The notes under the pieces are model-generated. The model was not told where the DNA came from and searched no databases. It was given only the letters and a program-made list of their open reading frames with translations. DNA of 64,000 nt from Xenophilus aerolatus (GTDB lineage Bacteria; Pseudomonadota; Gammaproteobacteria; Burkholderiales; Burkholderiaceae_C): the NCBI GenBank assembly GCA_030418545.1, contig QAIB01000001.1, positions 434,001-498,000 of the forward strand, in the 5' to 3' direction. Position 1 is the first letter of the stretch, and the number at the start of each line of letters is the position of its first letter. Positions 18,233 to 27,224 of the stretch are shown piece by piece. Both the position numbers and the translations under genes were made by a program.

Positions 18233-18772
18233 TCACTGCAGAAGGATGCCGCCCGCTCCGGCGCCCTTGCCGGCCCGCGCCGGCGGTGCGCACAGGCCGC
18301 AGACGAAGTGGCGTGCGTTCTCGTAGGGCTCGGTGATGAAGTGGCCGCCGCAGCAGCTGCAGGTCGTCATGTGCAGCATGTCGTTGTCGACGAAGCGGGT
18401 GAGGCGCCAGGCGCGGGTGATCGACAGCAGGGGCTCCAGCGCGCACGCGCCGACCTGCTCGGTGTAGAGCTGGTAGGCCTTGATCAGCAGGTCGATGCTT
18501 TCGAGCGAACTGGTCTTGGACAGGTAGGTGTGGATGTTCTGGAACAGCGAGGCGTGGATGTTGGGCTGCCACGTGAGGAACCAATCCGTCGAGAACGGGA
18601 GCTGTCCCTTGGAGGGCGAACGCCCGGCCACTTCCTTGTACAGGCGCAGCAACCGCTCGTAGGAAAGCTCCGTCTCGCTCTCCAGCACCTGCAGGCGTGC
18701 GCCCATTTCGATCAGGCTGATGGCCCGGTCGATCTGGCGCGATTCGTTCAGGACGCTCTTGTTCGTGGCCAC
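18233..18772 (-). CDS. flhC: Flagellar master regulator subunit FlhC
   Basis: FlhC (179 aa) forms the FlhD4C2 activator of class II flagellar operons. The four zinc-binding cysteines are at 138, 141, 158 and 161 (TTCSCCGGHF and FVCGLC), matching the E. coli spacing, with an extra Cys140. The central part (GQLPFSTDWFLTWQPNIHAS) is strongly family-like. It follows flhD by 23 bp. The C-terminus ends in a Gly/Ala-rich tail. Confidence 0.95.
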   Translation of the reverse strand: MATNKSVLNESRQIDRAISLIEMGARLQVLESETELSYERLLRLYKEVAGRSPSKGQLPFSTDWFLTWQPNIHASLFQNIHTYLSKTSSLESIDLLIKAYQLYTEQVGACALEPLLSITRAWRLTRFVDNDMLHMTTCSCCGGHFITEPYENARHFVCGLCAPPARAGKGAGAGGILLQ

Positions 18773-18795
18773 GATCGTTCTTCCTCGGTCCGGAC

Positions 18796-19128
18796 TCAGG
18801 ACGCAGCGTCGGCGAAGCGCCCCGACATGACGATGTTGGCATGCAGCCGGGTGGTCGCGTCATTGGCGGCACGCCCTTGCACGTTGTGGTTGGTCAGCAG
18901 GCTCCAGACCATGTTGTCGTCCGCTCTGAAGCGGCACAGCAGCATGTTGCCCGAGGCGAGCTTCATCACCTGGGCAGGCGACAACGTTTCGAGAAGGTCT
19001 GCCGACTCCTCGGAAATGCCCAGGCGAAACAGGGCCTGAGGCTTGTCCTGCCGGATGAGGCTTTGCGCCAGCATGAGGTAGGTGAGATTGGCCTCTTTGA
19101 TTTCGGCAAGGATCTGTTCGCTGGTCAT
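18796..19128 (-). CDS. flhD: Flagellar master regulator subunit FlhD
   Basis: FlhD (110 aa from the ATG at 19128, MTSEQILAEIKEANLTYLML) is the partner of FlhC. The open frame continues 41 codons upstream, but that part has no family similarity and lies in AT-rich leader DNA. Conserved parts are LAQSLIRQDKPQALFRLGIS and ETLSPAQVMKLASGN. It heads the flhDC operon; the unusually AT-rich 533-bp region upstream, shared with fliC, must carry its promoter and regulatory sites. Confidence 0.94.
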   Translation of the reverse strand: MTSEQILAEIKEANLTYLMLAQSLIRQDKPQALFRLGISEESADLLETLSPAQVMKLASGNMLLCRFRADDNMVWSLLTNHNVQGRAANDATTRLHANIVMSGRFADAAS

Positions 19129-19661
19129 TTCTGTTACATCCGTGGGGCGCCATGGCCCGGTGCGATAAGCAAATTGTGTATTTCGTAACAAAAACTTTAA
19201 TAGGCAATTCGCTGTACTCGCTGTCTCCCTGTCCGACGCGACGACGGGCAATTAGCCTACAACGAAGGTTTACAAACGAGAGGAATAGAGCACTAAATCG
19301 CTCATTTTCTCGCCTGGTTTATCCGATCGACGAATGCTAAAGGATTAGCAAAAAGCGAGTGTGTGCTTGCATGGATGACGAGAGAGTCGGTCCACCCCGC
19401 TTACGAAAGTGTGGCGAAAACGAACCGGATGTAACCGCATGTTTCGCGTCGGCAGCCGGGCAGCGGGCCGTCGTTACAACCCGGGCGTCCGCCGCAACGG
19501 CGCAATCTTTAGGGTCCGACTCGAAAAATAAAGCCCTCAAGACAAAGGACGCAGCGCCCGAAAACCACTCAGCGGCCCCGACCGGGTCCGTCTGGCAAGC
19601 CAGTGGCCCACTGGCGACATTGGCAGCGATGCCGGATCAAACCGTTTAGGAGTTAATCACC
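19129..19661. promoter_or_regulatory. AT-rich divergent control region of flhDC and fliC
   Basis: This 533-bp gap between divergent flhD and fliC has no gene I can support. Its flhD-proximal half is much more AT-rich than the rest of the window, typical of a regulated promoter region. A perfect 6-bp inverted repeat with a 4-nt loop (TGCTAA-AGGA-TTAGCA) lies at 19335-19350 and may be an operator. Short open frames inside it lack ribosome binding sites and are dismissed. Confidence 0.6.
19537..19564 (+). promoter_or_regulatory. Candidate sigma-28 promoter of fliC
   Basis: TCAAG near 19537-19541 and CCCGAAAA at 19557-19564 resemble the flgM promoter (both continue GAAAACC), with the spacer one base longer. 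It lies about 100 bp before fliC. A second TAAA at 19529-19532 has a poorer -10 match at the proper distance. Assignment is by similarity only. Confidence 0.5.
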
Positions 19662-20807
19662 ATGGCCTCGACCATCAACACCAACATCAGCTCGCTCACC
19701 GCCCAGCGCAACCTCGGCGCGAGCCAGTCTTCCCTGTCCACCTCCATCCAGCGCCTGTCCTCGGGCCTGCGCATCAACAGCGCCAAGGACGACGCTGCCG
19801 GCCTCGCCATCTCCGAGCGCATGACCTCGCAAGTGCGTGGCCTGAACCAGGCGGTGCGCAACGCCAACGACGGCATTTCGCTGGCACAGACGGCCGAAGG
19901 CGCCCTCGGCCAGGTCGGCAACAACCTGCAGCGCATGCGTGAACTGGCGGTGCAGGCGTCCAACGGCACGAACTCGCAAGTCGACCGCGACGCCCTGCAG
20001 GCCGAGTTCTCGCAGCTGTCCTCGGAAATCAACCGCGTCTCGGCGCAGACCTCCTTCAACGGCCGCAACCTGCTCGACGGCTCGTTCAACGGCGTCGCAT
20101 TCCAGGTCGGCGCCAACGCCGGCCAGACCATCTCGATCACCAGCATCGCCAACGTCGGCACCGCAGCCCTCGGCGGCACGACGACCCGCGTCGAAGGCTC
20201 GGTCGCGGCCAGCGGCATGACCGGCTTCGCCACCGCCATCGCTGCGGGTGGCCTGACCATCAACAACGTGTCCGTCGGCGCCATCGCCTCGGCCGGCAGC
20301 GCCCAGGAGCGTGCGGCCCAGCTCGCCACGGCCATCAACGGCGTGTCCTCGCAAACGGGCGTCGGCGCTTCGTACGACTCGGTCTCCGGCCAGCTGACGC
20401 TGACCTCGGCCTCGGCCATCACCGTCGGCGGCGCCGGCGCCAACGCCACGGACAGCATCGCCACCGGCGCCTTCGGTGCCTCGACCAGCACGACCGGCAT
20501 CGCTTCGCTCACGGTTTCGTCGTTCACCGGCGCCCAGGCCGCGATCACGCAGCTCGACAGCGCCCTGGCCTCGGTCAACAGCTCCCGCGCCACGCTGGGT
20601 GCGATCCAGAACCGCTTCGAATCCGTCGTGACCAACCTGCAGACGACGGCCGAGAACACCTCTGCCGCCCGCAGCCGGATCCAGGACGCGGATTTCGCCT
20701 CCGAAACGGCCAACCTGTCGCGCGCGCAGATCCTGCAGCAGGCCGGCACCGCCATGGTGGCCCAGGCCAACCAGATCCCGCAGACGGTGCTGTCGCTGCT
20801 GAAGTAA
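19662..20807 (+). CDS. fliC: Flagellin FliC
   Basis: Flagellin (381 aa) is the filament subunit. The N-terminal D0/D1 region ([40 protein letters not shown]) and the C-terminal region ([20 protein letters not shown], ending [13 protein letters not shown]) are strongly conserved. The middle (about 175-290) is a short, Ala/Gly/Thr-rich variable domain. A TAGGAGTT ribosome binding site precedes the ATG by 7 bp. A strong terminator follows. It is the only flagellin gene in the window. Confidence 0.96.
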   Translation: MASTINTNISSLTAQRNLGASQSSLSTSIQRLSSGLRINSAKDDAAGLAISERMTSQVRGLNQAVRNANDGISLAQTAEGALGQVGNNLQRMRELAVQASNGTNSQVDRDALQAEFSQLSSEINRVSAQTSFNGRNLLDGSFNGVAFQVGANAGQTISITSIANVGTAALGGTTTRVEGSVAASGMTGFATAIAAGGLTINNVSVGAIASAGSAQERAAQLATAINGVSSQTGVGASYDSVSGQLTLTSASAITVGGAGANATDSIATGAFGASTSTTGIASLTVSSFTGAQAAITQLDSALASVNSSRATLGAIQNRFESVVTNLQTTAENTSAARSRIQDADFASETANLSRAQILQQAGTAMVAQANQIPQTVLSLLK

Positions 20808-20867
20808 ATCGTCGGCAAACGCAGGAGCAGGGGCCGGATCAGGGGCTTCCTGCACGCTTAACAAGAA

Positions 20868-20902
20868 GGCGGCCCACGGAGAATTCCGTCGGCCGCCCTT
20901 TT
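20868..20902 (+). terminator. Rho-independent terminator of fliC
   Basis: A long stem GGCGGCC-(C)-ACGGA with loop GAAT and TCCGT-(C)-GGCCGCC is followed by CTTTT. It lies 60 bp after the fliC stop and separates fliC from fliD. Confidence 0.88.
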
Positions 20903-20952
20903 GCCCTCTGCAATTGCCGGGCGGCGGTGGACGCAATCAAGGAGAACTTCGA

Positions 20953-22413
20953 ATGGCAGCATCCGTCTCATCCGCCGGCATCGGCAGCGGCCTGGACGTG
21001 GAGTCGATCATCACCAAGCTGATGAACGTCGAGAAGGTTCCGCTCACCAAGCTGCAGACCACCGCGAGCGCCATCGACAGCAAGATTTCGGCCTACGGCA
21101 CCCTGCAGTCGCAGTTCGCGTCGCTGCAGGACATCGCCAACAAGCTCGCGACCGCCAGCGCCTGGAACAGCAAGACGGCCACGTCGTCCGACGCCACCGT
21201 GGTCAAGGCCGCCATCACCGACGGCGCGCGTGCGTCCGCCACCAGTTTCAGCGTGCAGGTGTCGCAGCTGGCCAAGGCACAGTCGGCCGCCTCGGCCGCG
21301 GTGGCTGCGGGCTCCGCGACCGGCACCGGCACCCTGAAGCTGCAACTGGGGAACTGGAGTTCGGGCAGCTTCGTCGCCAAGGACGGCAGCAGCGAGCTCA
21401 GCATCGACATCACGGCCGCCGACGCCACCGTTTCCGGCGTGGCCGCCAGGATCAACGCTGCGAATGCCGGCGTCACGGCCACCGTCGTCACCGATTCCAC
21501 GGGCGAGCGGCTGCTGCTGCGCTCCAGCACCACGGGCGAATCCTCGGGCTTTCGCCTGCAGGTCGTCGACGGTGACGGCAACGACGCCGACGACGCCGGC
21601 CTCTCGCGCTTCGCCTTCGACCCGGCCGCGGGCGCCTTCGGCATGGCCGGCGCGGCCCAGGCCAGCGCCCTGCAGATGGGCCAGAACGCCCACGCCACGC
21701 TCAACGGCATCGCCATCGATTCCGAAACCAACACGCTGTCGGACACCGTGCCCGGCCTGAGCATGACGCTCACCAAGGAGACCACCTCGGCGGTGGAGGT
21801 GAGCGTGGCAGTCGACAACACCGCCATCACCAAGCTCGCGAACGATTTCGTGACGGCCTACAACGCCACCAACAGCATGCTCAACCAGGCGACGAAATAC
21901 GACGCGTCGACCAAGACCGCGGCGCTGCTGCAGGGCGACTCGACGACGGTGTCGATGCAGAACGCGCTGCGGCGGCTGCTGAGCACCACGACGGCCGGCA
22001 ACATCCCGATGCTCTCGAACCTGGGCATCGGCGTCTCGAAGGCGGGCGACGGCAGCATCGCGCTCGACAGCACGAAGTTCAGCGCGGCGCTGGCCAAGTC
22101 GCCGGCCGACGTGCAGACCTTCTTCACCAACGCGACGGGCAACGACGCGACCCAGGGCTTCGGCCTGAAGCTCAAGGGGCTGATGGACACCCTTCTAGGC
22201 ACCGGCGGCGCGATCGCGAGCAAGACCGCCTCGCTCGACAAGCAGAAGAAGGCCAACAGCAGCGACCAGGACGCGATGAACAGCCGCCTCGCCGCCACCG
22301 AGGCGCGCATCCGCGCGCAGTACACCGCGCTGGACACGAAGGTCGCGTCCCTCAACGTGCTGAGCACCTACATCACCAACCAGATCGCCCAGTGGAACAA
22401 GTCCACCAGCTGA
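20953..22413 (+). CDS. fliD: Flagellar filament cap FliD
   Basis: FliD (486 aa) caps the filament tip and guides flagellin assembly. The start is the ATG at 20953 (MAASVSSAGIGSGLDVESII), with AAGGAGAA 7 bp before it. The N-terminal GSGLDVESIITKLM is the family signature, and the C-terminal helical region (KTASLDKQKKANSSDQDAMN, LNVLSTYITNQIAQWNKS) matches FliD. The frame is open 13 codons further upstream without a good start. It precedes fliS and fliT. Confidence 0.95.
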   Translation: MAASVSSAGIGSGLDVESIITKLMNVEKVPLTKLQTTASAIDSKISAYGTLQSQFASLQDIANKLATASAWNSKTATSSDATVVKAAITDGARASATSFSVQVSQLAKAQSAASAAVAAGSATGTGTLKLQLGNWSSGSFVAKDGSSELSIDITAADATVSGVAARINAANAGVTATVVTDSTGERLLLRSSTTGESSGFRLQVVDGDGNDADDAGLSRFAFDPAAGAFGMAGAAQASALQMGQNAHATLNGIAIDSETNTLSDTVPGLSMTLTKETTSAVEVSVAVDNTAITKLANDFVTAYNATNSMLNQATKYDASTKTAALLQGDSTTVSMQNALRRLLSTTTAGNIPMLSNLGIGVSKAGDGSIALDSTKFSAALAKSPADVQTFFTNATGNDATQGFGLKLKGLMDTLLGTGGAIASKTASLDKQKKANSSDQDAMNSRLAATEARIRAQYTALDTKVASLNVLSTYITNQIAQWNKSTS

Positions 22414-22457
22414 TGCCTCGTGTTGCGCCCTCTTGTCGGGAAAAGCGCGCCCAGGCC

Positions 22458-22484
22458 TTGAGTCCGCGCGCAGGATGCCGATAA
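22458..22484 (+). promoter_or_regulatory. Candidate sigma-28 promoter of fliS
   Basis: GCCGATAA at 22477-22484 is an exact FliA -10 element. The -35 position 15 bp upstream reads TTGA, a weak match to TAAA. It lies 30 bp before fliS. It could supply extra late transcription of fliST. Confidence 0.45.
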
Positions 22485-22513
22485 AGAGTGCATACAGCAT
22501 CAGGATGAAGACC

Positions 22514-22954
22514 ATGTACATCGCCCCGTACGCCCGAGCCGCCAACGCCTACCGCAAGGTCAGTGTCGAGACCAATGTCGACGGCGCGAGCCCGCACCAG
22601 CTCATCAGCCTGATCTTCAATGGCCTGCGTCATTCGCTCGCCCAGGCCGAGGCGGCCGTGCGCAGTGGCGACATCGCGGCCAAGGGCACCCAGATCGGCC
22701 GTGCGGTCCGTTTCATCGAGGAAGGCCTCAAGGGGGGTCTGGACGCTGCCCAGGGCGGCGAGCTCGCCGACAGGCTCGGCGCGCTGTACGACTACTGCGT
22801 GTCGCGCCTCACGATCGCCAATCTTCGCAACGACGCGACGGCCGTGGCCGAAGTGGCCGCGCTGATCGCCCCCGTGGCGCAGGCTTGGCAGGACATCGGG
22901 CAGACGGCAGCGGCCAAGGCGCCGGCCACGCCGGCGGCCCTGCTGGCGGCCTGA
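22514..22954 (+). CDS. fliS: Flagellin export chaperone FliS
   Basis: FliS (146 aa) binds newly made flagellin and delivers it to the export gate. The ATG at 22514 (MYIAPYARAANAYRKVSVET) is chosen because AGGATGAAG sits 8 bp before it and the ANAY motif is near the N-terminus as in the family; an ATG three codons upstream also exists. Family features include ASPHQLISLIFNGLRHSLAQ and LYDYCVSRLTIANLRND. The C-terminal tail is Ala/Pro-rich. Confidence 0.94.
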   Translation: MYIAPYARAANAYRKVSVETNVDGASPHQLISLIFNGLRHSLAQAEAAVRSGDIAAKGTQIGRAVRFIEEGLKGGLDAAQGGELADRLGALYDYCVSRLTIANLRNDATAVAEVAALIAPVAQAWQDIGQTAAAKAPATPAALLAA

Positions 22955-22996
22955 GCTGCAGGCGCACGGAAAAGAAAGCCCCCGATGGAGCTTCCC

Positions 22997-23296
22997 ATGC
23001 ACGACAGACTGCTCGACTACTACAAGGCCATCGAGGCGGCCAGTCTTCAGATGCTCGAGGCCGCACGGCGCGAGGACTGGGACGGCGTGGTGCGCTGTGA
23101 AGGCACCTGCGCGGTGCTGATCGAGCAGCTGCGCTTTCGTGGCAAGACCGAGGAACTGCCCCGCGAGGACCGGCTGGAAAAGACCCGGATCATGCAGCGC
23201 ATCCTGCGCAACGACGCCGAGATCCGGGTGCTGGCCGAGCCTTGGCTCAACGACGTGGCGAACCTGTTCGAGGGCAGCCTGCAGATGATCCACTGA
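22997..23296 (+). CDS. fliT: Flagellar chaperone FliT
   Basis: This 99-aa helical protein directly after fliS is FliT, the chaperone for FliD and, in enteric bacteria, a modulator of FlhDC. The ATG at 22997 (MHDRLLDYYKAIEAASLQML) has GGAG 6 bp before it and is preferred over an ATG at 22985 that lacks one. Visible features are the pattern EAARREDWDGVVRCEG and a helical C-terminus. The family is poorly conserved, so position supports the call. Confidence 0.86.
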   Translation: MHDRLLDYYKAIEAASLQMLEAARREDWDGVVRCEGTCAVLIEQLRFRGKTEELPREDRLEKTRIMQRILRNDAEIRVLAEPWLNDVANLFEGSLQMIH

Positions 23297-23308
23297 GGCG
23301 CCGGCCCT

Positions 23309-23329
23309 TGCGCGGTCCGGTGCCGCGCA
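23309..23329. terminator. Hairpin between convergent fliT and fliE
   Basis: TGCGCGG-TCCGGTG-CCGCGCA is a perfect 7-bp stem with a 7-nt loop midway between the two stop codons. There is no T-run on either strand, so it may be only a weak bidirectional terminator. Confidence 0.4.
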
Positions 23330-23360
23330 GCACGCGGCGAGCGCCGCGCCGCGGGTTTCG

Positions 23361-23666
23361 TCAGACCTGCATGTTCATGATGTCGGTGTAGGCCTGCACC
23401 ATGCGGTTGCGCACGTGCAGCGCGGCCTGGAAGCCGATCTGCGCCTTCTGCATCGACACCATCGTCTGCTCCAGGCTCACCTGGGGGTTCTCCATCTGCA
23501 CCTCGCGCTGCATCTGTGTCGCCTCGGCCTGCGACGCACTGAGCGACTGGAGCGCCCCGGACAGCGCGGTGGAGAAGCCGCCTTCCGTGCCCGCCGACAC
23601 CGTGCGGGGCGCCGCAGTGGGCCGCGCGAGGGCGGAGGGGGCAACGGGAGAGAGCTTGAGGTCCAT
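23361..23666 (-). CDS. fliE: Flagellar MS ring-rod junction protein FliE
   Basis: FliE (101 aa) connects the MS ring to the rod and is the first exported rod component. The C-terminal half is diagnostic: QMENPQVSLEQTMVSMQKAQ and ALHVRNRMVQAYTDIMNMQV. It is transcribed alone, divergent from the fliF operon, as in other beta/gamma-proteobacteria. An exact sigma-28-type -10 sequence (GCCGATAA, minus strand) is at 23731-23738, about 65 bp upstream, but no matching -35 is seen. Confidence 0.94.
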   Translation of the reverse strand: MDLKLSPVAPSALARPTAAPRTVSAGTEGGFSTALSGALQSLSASQAEATQMQREVQMENPQVSLEQTMVSMQKAQIGFQAALHVRNRMVQAYTDIMNMQV

Positions 23667-23730
23667 GGCCTGGATGCTAGGGCCGGCGCTGCCCGGTCGA
23701 TCCCCGAGAAATAGGGCAAAAACGGCTGCT

Positions 23731-23738
23731 TTATCGGC
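23731..23738 (-). promoter_or_regulatory. Isolated sigma-28-like -10 element upstream of fliE
   Basis: Read on the minus strand the eight bases are GCCGATAA, an exact FliA -10. The proper -35 position does not match TAAA. It may be chance or a weak promoter. Confidence 0.3.
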
Positions 23739-23818
23739 CTTATGCGCAAGGGGCGTCCCCGAATAATCCGACGCAGCGGGGTGGCACGGATGCCGCCTCT
23801 CAACGCCACCTGCCGCCC

Positions 23819-25546
23819 ATGTCCGCCGTCGCTCTCACTGCCAACGCTTCCGCCGAGCCCGGCGCGCCCGCCTGGTCCTCCAGGTTTTCTGCGCTCTCGC
23901 CGGCCCAGCGCATGCGACTGGGCGTCGGGCTCGCGCTGATGGTCGCTCTTCTGGCCGGCGCCCTGGTCCTGGCCCGCACGCCGGACTGGCGCGTGCTCTA
24001 CACCAACCTCGCCGACAAGGACGGTGGCGCCATCGTCGCCCAGCTGGCGCAGATGAACATCCCCTACAAGTACTCGGAAGGCGGCGGCGCGGTGCTGGTG
24101 CCCGCCGACAAGGTGCACGACGTGCGCCTGCGCCTGGCCTCGCAGGGCCTGCCCAAGGGGTCGGTGGCCGGCTACGAGCTGACGGACAACGCCCGCTTCG
24201 GCATGACGCAGTTCCAGGAAAAGCTCAGCTTCCAGCGTGCGCTGGAGGGCGAGCTCACGCGCTCGATCCAGGCGCTGGGCTCGGTCCAGAGCGCCCGCGT
24301 GCACCTGGCGCTGCCGCAGCAGAACGGCTTCTTCCGCGAACAGCTCAAGCCGTCCGCTTCGGTGCTGCTGTCGCTCTACCCCGGCCGCACGCTCGAGCGC
24401 AACCAGGTGGCCGGCATCGTCCACCTGGTGGCGTCCAGCGTGCCCGAACTCACGCCCGCCGCGGTAAGCGTCGTCGACGACACCGGCAAGCTGCTGTCGA
24501 CGGTCGGCGAAGCCGGTGCAGGCGGCGCGGCCGATGCACAGCAGCTGGCCTACACCCAGCAGATCGAGCAGCAGCTCACGCGCCGCATCCTGGACATCCT
24601 GGAGCCGGTGGTCGGACGCCAGAACGTCAAGGCGCAGGTCACGGCCGACGTCGACTTCTCGCAGACCGAAGCGACCTCCGAGGAGCACAAGCCCAACCTG
24701 GCCGCCGAGGTGAGCGCGGTGCGCAGCCAGCAGACCGTCGAGACCACCGGTGCCGCTGCTGCCGCGGCCGCGCCGGGCGGCGTGCCGGGCGCGACCTCCA
24801 ACCAGCCGCCCGGCCCCGCGTCCGCCCCCATCAACGGCGCGGCGGCGCCGCTGACGGCCGGTGCCGGCGCCACCGCCGGCGCGGCAGCGCGTCCGCCGGG
24901 CCGGCGCGAGTCGGTGACCAACTACGAGGTCGACAAGACCGTCAAGACCGTGCGCGGCGCGACCGGGCAGGTGCGCCGGCTGAGCGCGGCCGTGGTGGTG
25001 AACTACGCCAGCGTGGGCGATGCCCAGGGCAAGGCCACGCCCACCGCGCTGTCGGCGCAGCAGATCGAGCAGATGACCGCGCTGGTGCGCGAGAGCATCG
25101 GCTACAGCAAGGAGCGCGGCGATTCGGTCAACCTGATGAACGCACCCTTCCTGGTCGACGTCGGCACCCCGGCCGAGCTGCCCCTGTGGAAGCGGCCGGA
25201 GCTGCTGGACATGGTGCGCGGCCTGGCCTGGCCCGTCGCCCTCGCACTGCTGGGTGTGGTGGTGCTCTTCGGTTTCGTGCGGCCCGGCATGAAGGCGCTG
25301 GCCAGCCAGCGGCCCGCGCCGGTGGCGCCGGCGCAAGGCGCGCAGCTGAGCGCCCTGATCGCCGACGAACCGCAGCGCCCGGCCCTGGCAGGTCCCCAAG
25401 TCGAGCGCCTTCCCGGCACGGCGAGCAGCGAGGTGCCCGAGCAGGCACGGCTCGAAGGAGCGCGCCAGATGGCGCGCCAGAACCCGGTGGCCGTGGCCAA
25501 CATCGTGAAGACCTGGGTCAACGGCGACGCCGCGGCCACCCCCTGA
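23819..25546 (+). CDS. fliF: Flagellar MS-ring protein FliF
   Basis: FliF (575 aa) forms the membrane MS ring on which the motor is built. Two membrane helices are seen: about 33-52 (LGVGLALMVALLAGALVLAR) and about 465-485 (VRGLAWPVALALLGVVVLFG). Between them is the large periplasmic region with DWRVLYTNLADKDGGAIVAQ and ARVHLALPQQNGFFREQ. The C-terminal cytoplasmic tail binds FliG. A low-complexity Ala/Gly/Pro stretch lies around 310-360. It leads fliFGHIJK and starts 152 bp from divergent fliE. Confidence 0.95.
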   Translation: MSAVALTANASAEPGAPAWSSRFSALSPAQRMRLGVGLALMVALLAGALVLARTPDWRVLYTNLADKDGGAIVAQLAQMNIPYKYSEGGGAVLVPADKVHDVRLRLASQGLPKGSVAGYELTDNARFGMTQFQEKLSFQRALEGELTRSIQALGSVQSARVHLALPQQNGFFREQLKPSASVLLSLYPGRTLERNQVAGIVHLVASSVPELTPAAVSVVDDTGKLLSTVGEAGAGGAADAQQLAYTQQIEQQLTRRILDILEPVVGRQNVKAQVTADVDFSQTEATSEEHKPNLAAEVSAVRSQQTVETTGAAAAAAAPGGVPGATSNQPPGPASAPINGAAAPLTAGAGATAGAAARPPGRRESVTNYEVDKTVKTVRGATGQVRRLSAAVVVNYASVGDAQGKATPTALSAQQIEQMTALVRESIGYSKERGDSVNLMNAPFLVDVGTPAELPLWKRPELLDMVRGLAWPVALALLGVVVLFGFVRPGMKALASQRPAPVAPAQGAQLSALIADEPQRPALAGPQVERLPGTASSEVPEQARLEGARQMARQNPVAVANIVKTWVNGDAAATP

Positions 25547-25567
25547 TCGCGAGGACCCGGGCACACC

Positions 25568-26557
25568 ATGGACGAACAGGGCCTCAACGACGCCGCCATT
25601 CTGCTGATGTCGCTGGGCGAACAGGAAGCCGGCGAGGTGCTGCGGCACCTGTCTCCGCGCGAGGTGCAGAAGATCGGTGAAACCATCGCCAAAACCCGTG
25701 TCGTCTCGCGCGACCGCCTGGGCGAGGTGGCGGATCGCTTCGTGACCGCCACGGCCGGGCAGGGCCTGTTCGCCGCCGACACCGGCGACTACGTGCGGGC
25801 CGTGCTGCAGCGTGCGCTCGGCGAGGAGAAGGCGACGATCCTGGTCGACCGCATCCTGCAGCCGGTGCAACTCACTGGCATCGAAAACCTGCGCTGGATG
25901 GACGCGCCGTCGGTGGCCGAGGTGCTCAAGGTTGAACACCCGCAGATCGTGGCCGCGATCCTGGTGCACCTGGAGCCCGACCACGCGGCGTCGATCCTCG
26001 TGCAACTGCCCGAGGAGCGCCGTGCCGAAGTGCTGCTGCGCGTGGCGACGCTCGAAGGCATGCACCCCGCCGCGCTGCAGGACCTCAACGAGGTCATGGG
26101 CCGGATGCTGGCCGGCGGCGCCAAGGTGCGCAAGCCGACGCTCGGCGGCGCCAAGGCCGCGGCGGGGATGATCAACATGCTCGGTGCCGGCGTCGACACG
26201 CAGGCAGTCGAGGCGATCCGCAGCCACGACCCCGACCTGGCGCAGGAGATCGCGGACCTGATGTTCGTGTTCGAGGACACGCTCAAGCTCGACGACAAGT
26301 CGATCCAGCTGGTGCTCAAGGAGATCGCCTCCGAGACGCTGGTGGTGGCGCTCAAGGGCGCGCCGCCGGCGCTGCGCGACAAGTTCCTGTCCAACATGTC
26401 CTCGCGCGCCGCCGAGTCGCTGCGCGAAGACCTGGAGTCGCGCGGTCCGTTGCGCCTGGCCGAGGTGGAAGCGCAGCAGAAGGAAATCCTGAAGGCCGTT
26501 CGCCAGCTCGCCGACGACGGGCAGATCGTGCTGGGCGGCGGCTCGGGCATGGTGTGA
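25568..26557 (+). CDS. fliG: Flagellar motor switch protein FliG
   Basis: FliG (329 aa) links the MS ring to the C-ring and takes up torque from MotA. The middle domain holds the EHPQ motif (VLKVEHPQIVAAILVHLEPD) that binds FliM. The C-terminal domain (DLMFVFEDTLKLDDKSIQLV, RAAESLREDLESRGPLRLAE) carries the charged helix contacting the stator. It follows fliF by 21 bp and precedes fliH by 4 bp. Confidence 0.96.
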   Translation: MDEQGLNDAAILLMSLGEQEAGEVLRHLSPREVQKIGETIAKTRVVSRDRLGEVADRFVTATAGQGLFAADTGDYVRAVLQRALGEEKATILVDRILQPVQLTGIENLRWMDAPSVAEVLKVEHPQIVAAILVHLEPDHAASILVQLPEERRAEVLLRVATLEGMHPAALQDLNEVMGRMLAGGAKVRKPTLGGAKAAAGMINMLGAGVDTQAVEAIRSHDPDLAQEIADLMFVFEDTLKLDDKSIQLVLKEIASETLVVALKGAPPALRDKFLSNMSSRAAESLREDLESRGPLRLAEVEAQQKEILKAVRQLADDGQIVLGGGSGMV

Positions 26558-26561
26558 AGCG

Positions 26562-27224
26562 ATGACCCGCACCTCCCGTTTCATTGCCGCCGAAGACCTG
26601 GGCGTCGCATCGCCCTGGACCTTTGCCCGCATGGGCAGCGCCAAGGAACCGGCGCCGGTGATCCGCCCCGAAGCCGTGCGCGACGCACGCTCCCACGGCT
26701 ATGCGGAGGGCCATGCCGACGGCGTTGCCGAGGCGACCGCCCGCGTGCGTGCCGAGATGCAGGAGGCCTTCGACCGGGTGCTCGCGGAGCAGGCGCAGCG
26801 CTTCGCCGCACTGTTCGATGCCGCGCGCATCGGCCTTGCGCAGTCCCAGCAGGACATCGCGCGGGGCAGCCTGGAGATCGCCTGCGCCATTGCGCGCCAG
26901 GTGCTGCGCCGCGAGCTCGCCGCCGGCACGCAGGGCCTGGCCGAGGTGGCGCAGGAGGCGGTGCAGCTGCTGCTCGAGGATGGGCGGCCCGGCAGCCTGA
27001 GCCTGTCGCCCGCGGACCACGAGCGTTTCGGCGCAGCCCTGCAGGCGCAACTGGCGGAACAGTCGGTGAGCGTGCTGGTGGACGCCTCGCTTTCGGATGG
27101 CGACTGCCTGCTGTCGAGCGCAGCCAACCGTGTCGACGCGAGCGTGGCCGCTCGCTGGGAGCATGCCGTCGGCAGCCTAGGCCTGGACATTCCCTGGAAT
27201 GAGGAGCCTTCGCATGCCGCCTGA
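26562..27224 (+). CDS. fliH: Flagellar export ATPase regulator FliH
   Basis: FliH (220 aa) binds and restrains the export ATPase FliI. The central segment ([20 protein letters not shown]) is the charged, Gly-spaced helical repeat typical of FliH. The C-terminal domain ([39 protein letters not shown]) is the FliH/HrpE/YscL fold. Its end overlaps the fliI start region by 11 bp. Confidence 0.93.
   Translation: MTRTSRFIAAEDLGVASPWTFARMGSAKEPAPVIRPEAVRDARSHGYAEGHADGVAEATARVRAEMQEAFDRVLAEQAQRFAALFDAARIGLAQSQQDIARGSLEIACAIARQVLRRELAAGTQGLAEVAQEAVQLLLEDGRPGSLSLSPADHERFGAALQAQLAEQSVSVLVDASLSDGDCLLSSAANRVDASVAARWEHAVGSLGLDIPWNEEPSHAA

Noticed and set aside
19359-19649. A 96-codon plus-strand frame in the flhD-fliC gap
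   Set aside because: No ribosome binding site or family resemblance, and it spans the likely fliC promoter.
23783-23796. Sigma-54-like element TGGCAC-N5-CCGC before fliF
   Set aside because: It keeps the GG-N10-GC spacing, but the -12 part lacks TTGC. This is an FlhDC-type system with no FleQ-like activator in the window, so chance is more likely.
23477-26644. A 1055-codon open frame on the minus strand opposite fliF-fliH
   Set aside because: It is an antisense shadow of well-identified plus-strand genes in high-GC DNA, with His/Arg/Gln/Leu-rich composition and no family resemblance.
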